The position numbers and the translations under genes are program-made. A stretch of 64,000 nucleotides of DNA, from contig NZ_CP111108.1 of assembly GCF_026314295.1 (NCBI RefSeq), forward strand, positions 992,001 to 1,056,000, written 5' to 3'. Shown piece after piece: positions 8,879-17,822 of this stretch; the stretch's first letter is position 1, and the number at the start of each line of letters is the position of its first letter. The stretch comes from Caproicibacterium sp. BJN0003. GTDB taxonomy: Bacteria; Bacillota; Clostridia; Oscillospirales; Acutalibacteraceae. A model generated the notes under the pieces. The model did no database searches. It saw only the letters and a program-made list of their open reading frames with translations, and was not told the DNA's origin.

Positions 8879-9226
8879 TTACATACTAGCCATCATTTTA
8901 CATTCATTTGCGCAAGTCTGACACTCAGCAGCGCACTTTTTACAATGGTCGTCTTTAAACATTGCGCATTCCTGAGCACATTCATTGCAGATCGTTTCGC
9001 ACAATTTACATAAATCTTTTGCATGCTTTGCTTCCATTGACATAAAGGAAGATGCTTCTTTGCAAATGCAAGCACACTCGTTAAGAGTCATGATACACAT
9101 TTTTCTTGCGCTTACATCGGTTTCGCTAAGGCACAGATTCATGCATTCAATACATACTTGTGTGCATTTGTTGCAGGCGTCGATACATTTTTGATACTTG
9201 TCAGTTGCTTTATTTACGATTTCCAT
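8879..9226 (-). CDS. Cys-rich four-helix-bundle copper-binding-type protein (DUF326)
   Basis: 115 residues with 20 cysteines, largely spaced as CxxxC and CxxC pairs (CIDACNKCTQVCIECMNLC, then CKLCETICNECAQEC). This fits the DUF326/Csp four-helix-bundle family, in which thiols lining the bundle hold Cu(I). No signal peptide is seen, so it would act in the cytosol, as the Csp3-type proteins do. AGGAGG lies 6 bases before the ATG. It is monocistronic, with no copper ATPase or CsoR-type regulator next to it, so the metal role rests on family resemblance alone. Confidence 0.8.
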   Translation of the reverse strand: MEIVNKATDKYQKCIDACNKCTQVCIECMNLCLSETDVSARKMCIMTLNECACICKEASSFMSMEAKHAKDLCKLCETICNECAQECAMFKDDHCKKCAAECQTCANECKMMASM

Positions 9227-9403
9227 GTTTAACCTCCTAAATGTAATTTTTGAAATAACTATAACCTATTTTCCCTCAAATGACCGTCTTTATGCTATGC
9301 GTTTTTATCTTATTTTTTTTATTATTAAGCGTAAATACTGTTATGTAATTGTCCAAAATCATTAATTTTATTGGGCTTTTTTATTTAAAGTTTCTTAAAG
9401 AGA

Positions 9404-9440
9404 TAAAAAAGAGACACTTTTAAAAAGTGTCTCTTTTTTA
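9404..9440 (-). terminator. Terminator after the 58-residue small gene
   Basis: AAAAAAGAGACACTTT pairs with AAAGTGTCTCTTTTTT, giving a T-run on the minus strand. Confidence 0.85.
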
Positions 9441-9450
9441 CATTTAAAAC

Positions 9451-9627
9451 TTAATAGTCTCCGCGTGTTAAATTATCTGCGTAATTTCGCAGACTTTCAA
9501 ACGAATTGACGTTAAAAGATCTAGTGCTGATTTGCTGCCGAACAGTCGGCGGAAGATTATCAAAATAGGCTTTTGCTTCCGGGTTATCCTTGAGCATTTC
9601 AAACATGTTTCCATATTTTTTATCCAT
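9451..9627 (-). CDS. Small conserved-looking hypothetical protein (58 residues)
   Basis: 58-residue soluble protein, MDKKYGNMFEMLKDNPEA... ending NYADNLTRGDY. The start is the ATG at 9627, preceded by GGAGGTGTTTTT. The longer frame upstream begins at a weak site and crosses that ribosome site. No membrane segment, cysteine pair or known motif is visible. The composition suggests a short helical protein. It has its own terminator. I do not recognise a function. Confidence 0.65.
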   Translation of the reverse strand: MDKKYGNMFEMLKDNPEAKAYFDNLPPTVRQQISTRSFNVNSFESLRNYADNLTRGDY

Positions 9628-9721
9628 AAAAACACCTCCGAAAAGAGTATGGACAAATAAAAGCAAAAAATACCATTTTTAAAAGACAAAAAGCAATTAT
9701 CAGCGAGGTTTTATTGTTATA

Positions 9722-10009
9722 TCAAAAGGTAAAAGAGGGATTGATGTTTCTTTCAATCAAAAATCCTGTGATCAGTTGTAAAATTAAAATAAATGGAATT
9801 CCAATCATGAATTTTAATTTTCTGGTTTTGTGATGGAAAATCAACATAGAAAAAAAGATTCCCGGACTGCCGCCTAAAATTGCCAAAATAAAAAGGGTTC
9901 GTTCTCGAATTCTCTGTTTATTCAGTTTTGCAGCACGTTTGTCGTGAAATATGGAAACAGAGGAGAGTAGGTTGATAAAAAGCAGGTAGCTAATTAGAAA
10001 TTTTTCCAA
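9722..10009 (-). CDS. DUF1294 family membrane protein
   Basis: 95 residues with three hydrophobic segments and the DUF1294 hallmark HDKRAAKLNKQRIRERTLF followed by LGGSPGIFFSMLIFHHKTRK. Length is normal for the family, which is small, membrane-bound and of unknown function. The start is TTG at 10009, with GGAGG about nine bases upstream. No in-frame ATG offers a better start. Confidence 0.82.
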   Translation of the reverse strand: MEKFLISYLLFINLLSSVSIFHDKRAAKLNKQRIRERTLFILAILGGSPGIFFSMLIFHHKTRKLKFMIGIPFILILQLITGFLIERNINPSFTF

Positions 10010-10103
10010 AAGGATAGTCCTCCGTTCTAAAAAATAAGATTGTCCCTATATATGATAGTACCGGATACTCTGATCGAAGTCAAATAACGAGGAGGATGTA
10101 AAA

Positions 10104-11387
10104 ATGGTGTTTTCAATTCACAAGCATACAATTTTACTTGGAATTTTAGCATTAGTATTAGTTGTTATCATCTCAATGACTTTTGGAAGACGAAATGGTG
10201 AAGTGACTTCTAGTTCCTCACAGTCGGATTCTTCAAAAAGCGCATCTGAATCGTTGCCTTCGTCTGCTGTAACCACTGCCGGGACATCATCTGCAATCGG
10301 CAGCACAGACGAAATGCGGGCTGTTTGGGTCCCTTATATGACGCTGGATATGAGTCGTGAATCAGATAAAAGTGAACAGGCCTTCCAGCAGAAATTTGAC
10401 AAAATTGTAGAAACGGCGAAACAGAATGGAATGAATACTCTGGTTGTTCATGTGCGACCGTTTGCGGACTCACTTTATCCCAGTGCATACTTTCCATGGT
10501 CACATTTAACCGGCAGCACACAGGGCGTAGATCCAGGTTATGACCCACTTGCCTATATGGTTCAGAAGACGCATGAGGAAGGACTAAAATTCCATGCATG
10601 GCTTAATCCACTGCGCATTCAGGTGAATCAGACGCCTTCTATTTTATCGGAACAGAATCCTTATAATCTTTACCGTTCCAAGGAGGATACCGCCGATTAT
10701 GTGGTTGATTGGGAAAATGGAAAGTATTTTAATCCGGCATATCCGGCGGTGCGAAAGCTCATTGCAGACGGAGCTGCAGAAATTGCTCATAATTATCCGG
10801 TAGATGGGATTCAGTTTGACGATTATTTTTATCCGACCGACAAAGAAGAATTTGATCAAAAAGCTTATCAAAGTTATTGCAGTGGGCAATCCGACGGTAG
10901 CCGGCTGTCTCTCTTAGATTGGCGTGCAGCCAATATTAATGCGATGATGGCAGAAGTATATCAGGCGATTAAAAATGTTTCTGCACAGACTGTTTTTGGA
11001 GTGTCACCGCAGGTGAATTTAGAGAATGACCGGAAAATGGGAGCAGATGTTGCAGCGTGGGGGCAAACAAAGGGCTATGTGGATTATATTTGCCCTCAGG
11101 TTTATGTGAACTTCAATCATCCGGTTCTCCCCTATGAAAATGCGATTGAAACGTGGAGAAATTTAGTAACAGAACCGCAAGTAAAGCTTTATTTTGGTTT
11201 GGGGCTGTATAAAGCGGATTCCAATGCGGACAGTGGGGCATGGGAAAATAGTACAGACGTGATGGCGAGGCAGGTAGAGGCAGGCCGTGCGGCTAAATGC
11301 GATGGCTTTATGTTTTATGCTTATGATGACTTTCTGGCTCAGGAGAAGCAGCAGGAGGTTAAAAATGTAGTCAAATTATTTCAATGA
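10104..11387 (+). CDS. Glycoside-hydrolase-like GHL10 (DUF187) protein
   Basis: 427-residue envelope protein. An N-terminal membrane anchor or uncleaved signal (residues 9-26, ILLGILALVLVVIISMTF) is followed by a Ser-rich linker (32-68) and a TIM-barrel-like domain beginning EMRAVWVPYMTLDM. The segments NTLVVHVRPFADSLYPS, KFHAWLNPLRI and VDGIQFDDYFYPT are characteristic of the GHL10/DUF187 family. In these proteins the Asp residues after GIQFDD are the suspected catalytic acids. It probably acts outside the membrane on a polysaccharide or peptidoglycan. GGAGG lies 8 bases before the ATG. Confidence 0.85.
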   Translation: MVFSIHKHTILLGILALVLVVIISMTFGRRNGEVTSSSSQSDSSKSASESLPSSAVTTAGTSSAIGSTDEMRAVWVPYMTLDMSRESDKSEQAFQQKFDKIVETAKQNGMNTLVVHVRPFADSLYPSAYFPWSHLTGSTQGVDPGYDPLAYMVQKTHEEGLKFHAWLNPLRIQVNQTPSILSEQNPYNLYRSKEDTADYVVDWENGKYFNPAYPAVRKLIADGAAEIAHNYPVDGIQFDDYFYPTDKEEFDQKAYQSYCSGQSDGSRLSLLDWRAANINAMMAEVYQAIKNVSAQTVFGVSPQVNLENDRKMGADVAAWGQTKGYVDYICPQVYVNFNHPVLPYENAIETWRNLVTEPQVKLYFGLGLYKADSNADSGAWENSTDVMARQVEAGRAAKCDGFMFYAYDDFLAQEKQQEVKNVVKLFQ

Positions 11388-11457
11388 TTATCTTGTAAAT
11401 GATAGGGAGCAGTGGTATACTAAGTCCCACGGAAAAATCAAATAAAGGATGGTTATT

Positions 11458-11934
11458 ATGCAGCAAATTTTAGGAATAGTGCTTGTAGCAGCAATTTTAT
11501 GCTTTTTTGCATTTTATGGATTGGGGAGAACAGGACATGCCAATCAAAAACTTAGAAAGATTCGTTTTTATCAATATGGAACTTCTGCATCGGCTGCGAA
11601 AGATAGTGATTTAGTCAAAAAATTTTATTCCGCATTTGAGGAATGCCTAGCGGAGCAAAAACCACTTACACATGAACAACGTGTAGATGATGATTTTATG
11701 GAAGCGATGCGCAAAGAAAAAACATGTGCGGAGATGGAATATGAAAAAGATGCGCCGGCACTTCACTTTTTAGGAGAGCTTGGTAATCCGGATTTTTTAA
11801 AAATGGGATATGACCGTTTGTTTCTCTGTAAAGAAGATGGATTGCTTTTTATTAGCTTTCATGGACAATATCAGAATGATCCTGTTTTTCTTAGAAATCT
11901 AGATCCTGTTTTTTCGTATCTTGAAGAAAAATAA
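11458..11934 (+). CDS. Membrane-anchored hypothetical protein
   Basis: 158 residues. There is one N-terminal transmembrane segment (QQILGIVLVAAILCFFAFYG) followed by a charged cytoplasmic-type domain with Tyr/Phe-rich strands (ISFHGQYQNDPVFLRNLDPV). I chose the ATG at 11458, because the AAAGGA ribosome site at 11444-11449 would overlap the in-frame ATG at 11449. No recognised family. It starts about 70 bases after the GHL10 gene and has its own terminator, so it may be transcribed with that gene. Confidence 0.65.
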   Translation: MQQILGIVLVAAILCFFAFYGLGRTGHANQKLRKIRFYQYGTSASAAKDSDLVKKFYSAFEECLAEQKPLTHEQRVDDDFMEAMRKEKTCAEMEYEKDAPALHFLGELGNPDFLKMGYDRLFLCKEDGLLFISFHGQYQNDPVFLRNLDPVFSYLEEK

Positions 11935-11943
11935 AAATTTATA

Positions 11944-11991
11944 ATGATAAAAGGGGTCGCTTTGAGTAGCAATCCCTTTTATCATTTTTTT
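11944..11991 (+). terminator. Terminator after the membrane-anchored gene
   Basis: ATGATAAAAGGG pairs with CCCTTTTATCAT, followed by a T-run. Confidence 0.8.
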
Positions 11992-12026
11992 GTAAAAAAC
12001 ACCCGGATGAAAAATCATCCGGGTGA
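11992..12026 (-). terminator. Terminator of the NlpC/P60 gene
   Basis: CACCCGGATGA (12000-12010) pairs with TCATCCGGGTG (12015-12025). Plus-strand A residues before it form the T-run of the minus-strand transcript. Confidence 0.85.
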
Positions 12027-12045
12027 AAAATTTTATGTAGTTTCT

Positions 12046-13293
12046 TTAGAGTCTACCATAGCAGTAGAAATGCTGCAGATTATAAGAAGATTCTGTTGAG
12101 CATTCGGAGACACCGCCATCTTCGGCATCGATCATCATATTGCTGCCAATGTAGATGCCAACGTGTGTAACAGTTTCTCCACAGTTATAAGTTCCTTGGA
12201 AGAAAATCAAATCGCCAGGCTGTCTTTCAGAAACAGAAATTCTAGAACATTCATTGCAAAGTCCTTGTGCAGTGGTCCTGGAGACTCCATAAGCCCAACA
12301 GATCAAACCGGAACAGTCAAAAGCATCTGGTCCAGCGGCACCCATTACATAAGGCTTTCCAAGAGCAGATTCCGCTTTGGCAATCACGCTGGAGAAAGAG
12401 GAAGAAGATCCTCCGGAAGAACCAGAAGAACTAGAAGAGCCATTATCGGAAGAACCACCACTATAGGAGCCGGAATTGTTGCTTCCACTGTTTCCAGAAG
12501 CGGCAGTTGTTGTTTGAGCTGCAGAAGTGTTTGTTGAAGTTTGTGCTTGCTGTCCTGACCAACTGTTGAGAGCGGCAGAAATTTTAGCAGCTTGTGCGTC
12601 CAAAGAAGAACTCTTGCTTTCCAGATCAGTTTCTTGCTGTCCAATGTTCTGTAGGAATTGTGTGGTTTCCTCCAGAGAAGAGGTTAACTGTTGCTGCTTC
12701 TGATCAACAGAGTCTTTCAGAGCTGCGACTTCCTGACGCTTTTGATCAATAACTTGTTTTTTGTCCTGAACTTCTTGCTTTTCTGATTTCAACCGATCAA
12801 TCAAGTCGGTATCATGCTGTGTGACCATGGTGACTGCTTCTGTTTTGTCAGCCAAATCCAATAGGTCTTTAGAAGAGAGAAGAATTTGCAGGTTACAGGC
12901 ATCTCCGCCCATGTAAAGTGCGCACAAACGCTCTTTTAATTGATTGGTGTCATCGTCAATTTGTGTTTGCATTTTGTCGATGTCATCCTGAACCTGTTGT
13001 GCCTGTAAATCTAAGTCTGTTATCTGATTGTTATAATTGTTGACTTCATCTTCGATTGTAGCGAGCTGTGACTGCAAGGCGGCGGCATAAGCTGTCTTGT
13101 CATCTTTGTTTTGCCGCAATGCAGAAAGTTGATCGTCATTTTCTTTTTGTTGATTGCTAAGCTCAGACTGTTGTGACTGCAGAGAAGCACTGTCTTCTGC
13201 ATGAACAGCAGGAAGCGCCATGTTTGCAGTAACAACGGAGAAGGCCAAAACGACTGTTAAAATACGTAAGGCTGCAGATCTTTTTAATTTCAA
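12046..13293 (-). CDS. Secreted coiled-coil NlpC/P60 peptidoglycan endopeptidase
   Basis: 415 residues of CwlO/PcsB-like architecture. A Sec signal peptide (MKLKRSAALRIL then a hydrophobic stretch to AVHA|ED) is followed by a long Gln/Asp-rich coiled coil (about 35-230), a Ser/Gly/Thr linker (about 245-298) and an NlpC/P60 domain. The catalytic Cys is in DCSGLICW near residue 325 and the His in THVGIYIG near 377. It cleaves stem peptides, and in CwlO/PcsB systems the coiled coil keeps the enzyme off until FtsEX engages it; no ftsEX is seen here. Translation starts at a TTG with AAGGA five bases before it. Confidence 0.9.
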   Translation of the reverse strand: MKLKRSAALRILTVVLAFSVVTANMALPAVHAEDSASLQSQQSELSNQQKENDDQLSALRQNKDDKTAYAAALQSQLATIEDEVNNYNNQITDLDLQAQQVQDDIDKMQTQIDDDTNQLKERLCALYMGGDACNLQILLSSKDLLDLADKTEAVTMVTQHDTDLIDRLKSEKQEVQDKKQVIDQKRQEVAALKDSVDQKQQQLTSSLEETTQFLQNIGQQETDLESKSSSLDAQAAKISAALNSWSGQQAQTSTNTSAAQTTTAASGNSGSNNSGSYSGGSSDNGSSSSSGSSGGSSSSFSSVIAKAESALGKPYVMGAAGPDAFDCSGLICWAYGVSRTTAQGLCNECSRISVSERQPGDLIFFQGTYNCGETVTHVGIYIGSNMMIDAEDGGVSECSTESSYNLQHFYCYGRL

Positions 13294-13373
13294 TCGTATC
13301 CTTCTTTCTGTTTTATTATCGTTGATTTTAAAATAAATGTAAGTTTTGTAATCATCAATTACATTTTTGTTAC

Positions 13374-13401
13374 ATTATATCACAATCTGATGATTTGTCA
13401 A
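13374..13401 (-). promoter_or_regulatory. Promoter of the NlpC/P60 gene
   Basis: On the minus strand: TTGACA (13401-13396), 16-base spacer, TATAAT (13379-13374). This leaves an 80-base leader. The bases from 13402 to 13590 hold no gene. Confidence 0.8.
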
Positions 13402-13590
13402 ATTTTTAATAAAAAAATCGTTTTTAGAGAAAGCAAATGGAAAAACAAAGAAAATATAAGAATAATAGGGAATAGGAGCTAAACGATAATTTTTTAAAAT
13501 TTGGATCTCGGTGTTTTATAAATTATGGGAACTGTCTTTTTATCATCATTACGAGTGCTGCTTTTATTTGTCTTCTTTGGAAAAGAGGTG

Positions 13591-14169
13591 TTAAATACAT
13601 TCACAAAGCCCCAAAATCAGCAGAATGCAGCCGGAAATTGCTTCTGCATAATGCCCTAAAATTTTAGCAAAATAGGTTTTTCCGAGGTATTGCCCAAGGC
13701 ATAGCATGGCAATGCTCACGAAAAAAGTGCAGCAGGAGGTTAAAACGGAAGGAAGCCCTGCAATACTGGCACTGATTCCCATACCCAGATTATTAAGGGT
13801 TAGCGCGCAGGCGATCAGGAAAGTTTGAGAAAGTGAAAGGAGAGAGGGGGAAACAGCAGGAGATTGAGCATTTTTGTTTTTAGCCGATGTCTCTTTGGGA
13901 GAAATCGGTCTTATACCATCCCATAAGAAATAGAGGCCGAGAAAAATCAGCAAAAGATTGCCAATCGTTTGTGCATATTTTGGGGCGAGAGAATGAGCTG
14001 CAAAACTGCCAAGAGTCATTGCAAGAAAGGTTCCGATACAGGAAATAAGAGCAATAATTACATTATACAGAAAAGGAATCCGAATTTTTCGGATTCCATA
14101 AGTAATGCCAATTGTCATATTATCAAGATTTGCGGAGCAAGCGAATAAAAAAGCCTCAAAAAACTGCAT
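13591..14169 (-). CDS. ytaF: MntP/YtaF-family sporulation membrane protein
   Basis: 192-residue polytopic membrane protein with about six hydrophobic helices arranged as two related halves. The first half has FACSANLDNMTIGITYGIRK, and the second has IACALTLNNLGMGISASIAG. These paired N/D-containing motifs define the MntP manganese-efflux fold. The GITYGIRKIRIP segment and the Lys/Asn-rich central loop fit the YtaF sporulation subfamily better than MntP itself. A cation-transport role is inferred from the fold. No ribosome site of full strength is seen (GAGGTGAGGCAATC before ATG). Confidence 0.78.
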   Translation of the reverse strand: MQFFEAFLFACSANLDNMTIGITYGIRKIRIPFLYNVIIALISCIGTFLAMTLGSFAAHSLAPKYAQTIGNLLLIFLGLYFLWDGIRPISPKETSAKNKNAQSPAVSPSLLSLSQTFLIACALTLNNLGMGISASIAGLPSVLTSCCTFFVSIAMLCLGQYLGKTYFAKILGHYAEAISGCILLILGLCECI

Positions 14170-14239
14170 ATGATTGCCTCACCTTCAAATAATTTATACC
14201 CCAGTTTATACAAATTTTATTTGAATGGTGCTATTTTGA

Positions 14240-14286
14240 AAAAAAGGTTTCCGCCTTCCTAAGATAAGGAAGATGGAAACCTTTAT
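14240..14286 (-). terminator. Terminator of the aspS-gatCAB run
   Basis: AAAGGTTTCC pairs with GGAAACCTTT, with inner CTTCCT/AGGAAG pairing. The minus-strand T-run follows. Confidence 0.8.
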
Positions 14287-14308
14287 AAAAATGATATCAG
14301 AAAATTAT

Positions 14309-15727
14309 TTAATTTTTAAAAAGATTGACCAGAGTCGTTTCTGCTTTTTGAGCATCTGCACGGCCATGGGTTGATTTCATCACAAAGCCAACTAATGCTT
14401 TAATCGCTTTTTCTTTGCCACCGAGATAATCTTTTACAGCGTTTGGATTCTTTTCCATTGCCTCTTTGCAAAGCTTTTGTAGATCTTCATCACTGATACC
14501 GGCAAGATCTTTTTCTGACAAAAAGTCAGTAGCAGGTTTTCCGGTATCCAACATTTTTTCCAAAGTGGACTTTATAAGGTTCATTCGAATCTTTCCATCG
14601 TCCAACAATTTAATTAGTTCATGGAGATTTTTAGGAGTAACGTTGATTTCGAAAGATTCCTTGGCACTGTCGCTTTCCAGACGGCGAAAAATCTGTCCTA
14701 AAATACAGGAAGCGAGCGCTTTTTTATTTTGAATTCCCTCAGAAGCCTGATCAAAATATTGCCAGCAGCGACGGTAACGGAGAAGATTTTTGGCATCCGC
14801 TTCGCTGATTTGATATTCTTCGGTGTAGCGATGGAATTTATCTTCTTCCGGTTCGGGCAGAAGAGCTTTTAATTCGGCAATTTTTTCTTTTGAAACATGG
14901 ATCGTAACGAGATCAGGGTCACGGAAATAGCGGTAATCCTGTGCATCTTCTTTTCCGCGCATTCCTTCGGTGCAGTCATTTGTTTCATCATAGCGGCGAG
15001 TTTCCTGTGTGACCTCTTTACCAGCTTCCAGAAGATCAATCTGCCGTGCAAATTCATATTCTACCGCTTTCGTGATAAAATTGATTGAGTTCATGTTTTT
15101 GATTTCGGTACGAGTCCCCAGATCTTTGGACCCTTTTTCTCTTGTGGAGATATTGACATCGCATCGTACGGAGCCTTCCTGCATTTTGCAGTCAGAGACG
15201 CCAATGTAGCGCATGATAGACTGGATCTTTTCTACATATTCGCGAACTTCATCAATTGTACGGAAATCCGGTTCCGTGACGATTTCAATCAAAGGGACAC
15301 CGCCGCGGTTATAGTCTACATAGGTATTTCCGCGGGAATGAACGAGCTTTCCGGCATCTTCTTCGATATGGATACGCAGAATCCGAATCCTGCGTCCATC
15401 GGAGAGATCAAGATAGCCGTTTTTACAGAGCGGCTGATCGAACTGTGAAATCTGGTAAGCTTTTGGCAGATCAGGATAAACATAGTTTTTACGATCCATT
15501 TTGCTTTCTTCTGCAATTTCGCAATGGGTGGAAAGGCCTGCCATGATGGCATATTCCACAACCTTTTGATTTAGTTTTGGAAGGGTACCGGGCAGCCCAA
15601 TGCAGATGGGACAGCAGTGAGTGTTTGGCTCTCCGCCGAACTCAGTGGTACAGCTGCAGAAGATTTTTGTTTTAGTGGCAAGCTCCACATGGGTTTCAAG
15701 ACCCACAACCAGTTCGTACTGACTCAT
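14309..15727 (-). CDS. gatB: Asp-tRNA(Asn)/Glu-tRNA(Gln) amidotransferase subunit B
   Basis: 472 residues, the tRNA-binding kinase-like subunit that activates Glu- or Asp-tRNA before amide transfer. Signatures: VVGLETHVELATKTKIFC at the N-terminus, NTHCCPICIGLPGTLP, and DYNRGGVPLIEIVTEPD. A C-terminal YqeY-like helical domain ends the protein. The start is the ATG at 15727: TGGGGGTGAAAAA precedes it and the codon overlaps the gatA TGA by 4 bases. An in-frame start 27 bases earlier lacks that support. It is the last gene of the cluster. Confidence 0.95.
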   Translation of the reverse strand: MSQYELVVGLETHVELATKTKIFCSCTTEFGGEPNTHCCPICIGLPGTLPKLNQKVVEYAIMAGLSTHCEIAEESKMDRKNYVYPDLPKAYQISQFDQPLCKNGYLDLSDGRRIRILRIHIEEDAGKLVHSRGNTYVDYNRGGVPLIEIVTEPDFRTIDEVREYVEKIQSIMRYIGVSDCKMQEGSVRCDVNISTREKGSKDLGTRTEIKNMNSINFITKAVEYEFARQIDLLEAGKEVTQETRRYDETNDCTEGMRGKEDAQDYRYFRDPDLVTIHVSKEKIAELKALLPEPEEDKFHRYTEEYQISEADAKNLLRYRRCWQYFDQASEGIQNKKALASCILGQIFRRLESDSAKESFEINVTPKNLHELIKLLDDGKIRMNLIKSTLEKMLDTGKPATDFLSEKDLAGISDEDLQKLCKEAMEKNPNAVKDYLGGKEKAIKALVGFVMKSTHGRADAQKAETTLVNLFKN

Positions 15728-17190
15728 TTTTTCACCCCCATTTTTACCGGGCAAAATACGGTATCACGAACAGCTTTTTCATATTGGTGAGCGGCCCGCA
15801 AAATCGTTGCCTCCTCAAATTTTCTGCCGATCAGCTGCATTCCCACCGGCATATTGTCTTCATCTTTTCCGCAGGGAACGCTGATTCCCGGTAATCCGGC
15901 AATGTTAACCGGTACAGTGCAAATATCTGTACGATAGTTGTCGACCGCGTTTGAGCTGTAATGTTGGGGAAGCGCTGTTACTGGAACAGTGGGGGCAAGA
16001 ATTATATCGCATTTTTGGAAGGCGGATCGAAATGCATCGACGATTTTTCCGCGCAGAATCTGTGCTTTCTTGTAATAGGCATCATAGTAGCCAGAAGACA
16101 GCACATAAGTGCCGAGTAAAATTCGGCGCTGAACTTCTGCACCGAATCCTTCACTGCGGGTCTTGCAGATCATTTCATTAAGATCATTGTAATGTTCCGT
16201 CTTGTAGCCGTAACGGATTCCATCATAGCGGCCGAGATTGGAAGAAGCCTCTGCACAAGCCAGAATATAATAGACAGGCAGTGCATATTGAAGCTCCGGT
16301 AAAGCGAGAGGAACCAGCTCACAGCCAAGTTCCTGATAGGTTTTCTGAGCATTTTCCAATGCTTTTTGAACACCGGGGCGCAGACCTTCGTAATATTCTT
16401 TCGGAATACCGATTTTCATGCCTTTAATGGATTGATTTAAACTTTCAGCACAGGGAGCTCCTTTTCGTCCGCTGCAGGTGCTGTCACGTTTGTCATAAGA
16501 TGAAATCGCATCAAAGACTAGTGCGGCATCTTCGGCACAGCCGGCGATTGGCCCAATTTGGTCAAAGGAACTTGCAAATGCGATCAGACCATAACGAGAG
16601 ACGGCACCATAGGTTGGTTTTAACCCGACAACACCGCAGAACGAAGCAGGCTGCCGAATAGAACCGCCGGTATCACTGCCCAATGCGTAAGCGGCGAGAT
16701 TTGCGCAAACAGCGCTGGCACCTCCGCCGGAAGAACCACCAGGGACCCGATTTAGATCGTGCGGATTCTTGGCGCCGCCGTAGCAGCTTGTTTCACAGGT
16801 GGAACCCATTGCAAATTCATCCATATTGGTTTTGCCGAGGAGGATAGCATTCTGTGCTTTTAAAATTTCCCAGACAGCAGCATCATAGATTGGAGTGTAA
16901 CCGCTCAAAATTTTAGAGCAGCAAGTTGTCGGAATCTTGTTGGTGCTGATATTGTCCTTTAAGGTCATCGGAACCCCTTCTAGGGGAGAAAGTGGGTTCC
17001 CAGCGGCAATTTTCTGGTCAACTCTTTTTGCAGCGAAAAATGCTTCTTCCGGAGTGACAGTCACATAGGAATTTAAAATCTGGTTATCGCGCTCGATTGC
17101 ATCCAGATAACTTTTGGTCAGTTCTTCGCAGGAATAGTCCTTGTGGAGGAGTCCTTCCTGAATTTTTCGAATCGTACTGTAAGAATCCAT
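15724..17190 (-). CDS. gatA: Asp-tRNA(Asn)/Glu-tRNA(Gln) amidotransferase subunit A
   Basis: 488-residue amidase-signature enzyme that releases ammonia from glutamine or asparagine for the amidotransferase. The Ser-cisSer-Lys machinery is visible: Lys in PMTLKDNIS (near residue 77), the PGGSSGGGASAVCANLAAYA loop, and the nucleophilic Ser in GSDTGGSIRQPASFCG. Full length for the family. It lies 11 bases after gatC and overlaps gatB by 4 bases, so the three subunits are coupled. AGGAGG precedes the ATG. Confidence 0.96.
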   Translation of the reverse strand: MDSYSTIRKIQEGLLHKDYSCEELTKSYLDAIERDNQILNSYVTVTPEEAFFAAKRVDQKIAAGNPLSPLEGVPMTLKDNISTNKIPTTCCSKILSGYTPIYDAAVWEILKAQNAILLGKTNMDEFAMGSTCETSCYGGAKNPHDLNRVPGGSSGGGASAVCANLAAYALGSDTGGSIRQPASFCGVVGLKPTYGAVSRYGLIAFASSFDQIGPIAGCAEDAALVFDAISSYDKRDSTCSGRKGAPCAESLNQSIKGMKIGIPKEYYEGLRPGVQKALENAQKTYQELGCELVPLALPELQYALPVYYILACAEASSNLGRYDGIRYGYKTEHYNDLNEMICKTRSEGFGAEVQRRILLGTYVLSSGYYDAYYKKAQILRGKIVDAFRSAFQKCDIILAPTVPVTALPQHYSSNAVDNYRTDICTVPVNIAGLPGISVPCGKDEDNMPVGMQLIGRKFEEATILRAAHQYEKAVRDTVFCPVKMGVKK

Positions 17191-17201
17191 TTGTTTCCTC
17201 C

Positions 17202-17480
17202 TTATGACCGCTTCTTTACAAGAAAACAGCCGTCGTCCTGATCCTGCGCATTTTTTAGGATTTCTTCTTGCGGCAGGCTTTCCTGTATGGTGTCTTCACG
17301 AAACACATTAGAAAGACCATTAATATTATCAAAATCGTTCTGATCTGCGGGAATGGAATTAATGGTATCCGCAAAATCAATGATGGAATTCATTTCTTCC
17401 GCAAGATTCTGAAGCTTTTCGGGTGGAATAGAAAGTTTTGCAAGCTTTGCAAGACTTAGCAGTTCTTCATGGCTGACCAT
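17202..17480 (-). CDS. gatC: Asp-tRNA(Asn)/Glu-tRNA(Gln) amidotransferase subunit C
   Basis: 92-residue small subunit that clamps GatA to GatB. MVSHEELLSLAKLAKLSIPPEKL and the MNSIIDFADTINSIP segment fit the family, as does the late FREDTIQESLPQEEIL. The start is the ATG at 17480, with GGAGG six bases upstream. The open frame extends 21 codons further without a ribosome site. It is the first gat gene after aspS and a small membrane-protein gene. Confidence 0.92.
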   Translation of the reverse strand: MVSHEELLSLAKLAKLSIPPEKLQNLAEEMNSIIDFADTINSIPADQNDFDNINGLSNVFREDTIQESLPQEEILKNAQDQDDGCFLVKKRS

Positions 17481-17606
17481 AAGGTTCCTCCTTTTGCCGG
17501 GTTTAAAAATTGTGCAGTCAAGAGGGGAAAAGAAAATTCCCATGCTGGCTGCACAAGTGGTTCCGGCGGATTATTTAATATGCGGTTCATCCGCTGATAA
17601 TGCTTC

Positions 17607-17801
17607 TTATTTAGAGGCGCGTTTTTCCTGGATATGCCGAATAAGCTGCATAACGAATGCGACTAAAGCACAGAGCAGAGCCAGTTTGACTAAAGTGATT
17701 GCAAGGTAGCCCAGCCCTTTGATCAGTGTTAAAATCAAAACGCAGGCAACAACGATTACGACTGCAAGAGAAAGAGTCTGTTTAAAGTTTAAATTTCGCA
17801 T
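17607..17801 (-). CDS. Small hypothetical membrane protein between aspS and gatC
   Basis: 64 residues: MRNLNFKQTLSLAVVIVVAC... with two adjacent hydrophobic segments and a basic tail (RHIQEKRASK). The start is the ATG at 17801, preceded by GAAAGGAG. A longer frame from 17822 crosses this site. It starts 21 bases after the aspS stop, so it is probably on the aspS transcript. I recognise no family. Its place inside a tRNA-charging cluster may be incidental. Confidence 0.65.
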   Translation of the reverse strand: MRNLNFKQTLSLAVVIVVACVLILTLIKGLGYLAITLVKLALLCALVAFVMQLIRHIQEKRASK

Positions 17802-17822
17802 TTTAAATCTCCTTTCAGACAA

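Noticed and set aside
13294-13373. Cyclic-di-AMP riboswitch before the NlpC/P60 gene
   Set aside because: Such switches occur before wall hydrolases, but the 80-base leader is too short for one.
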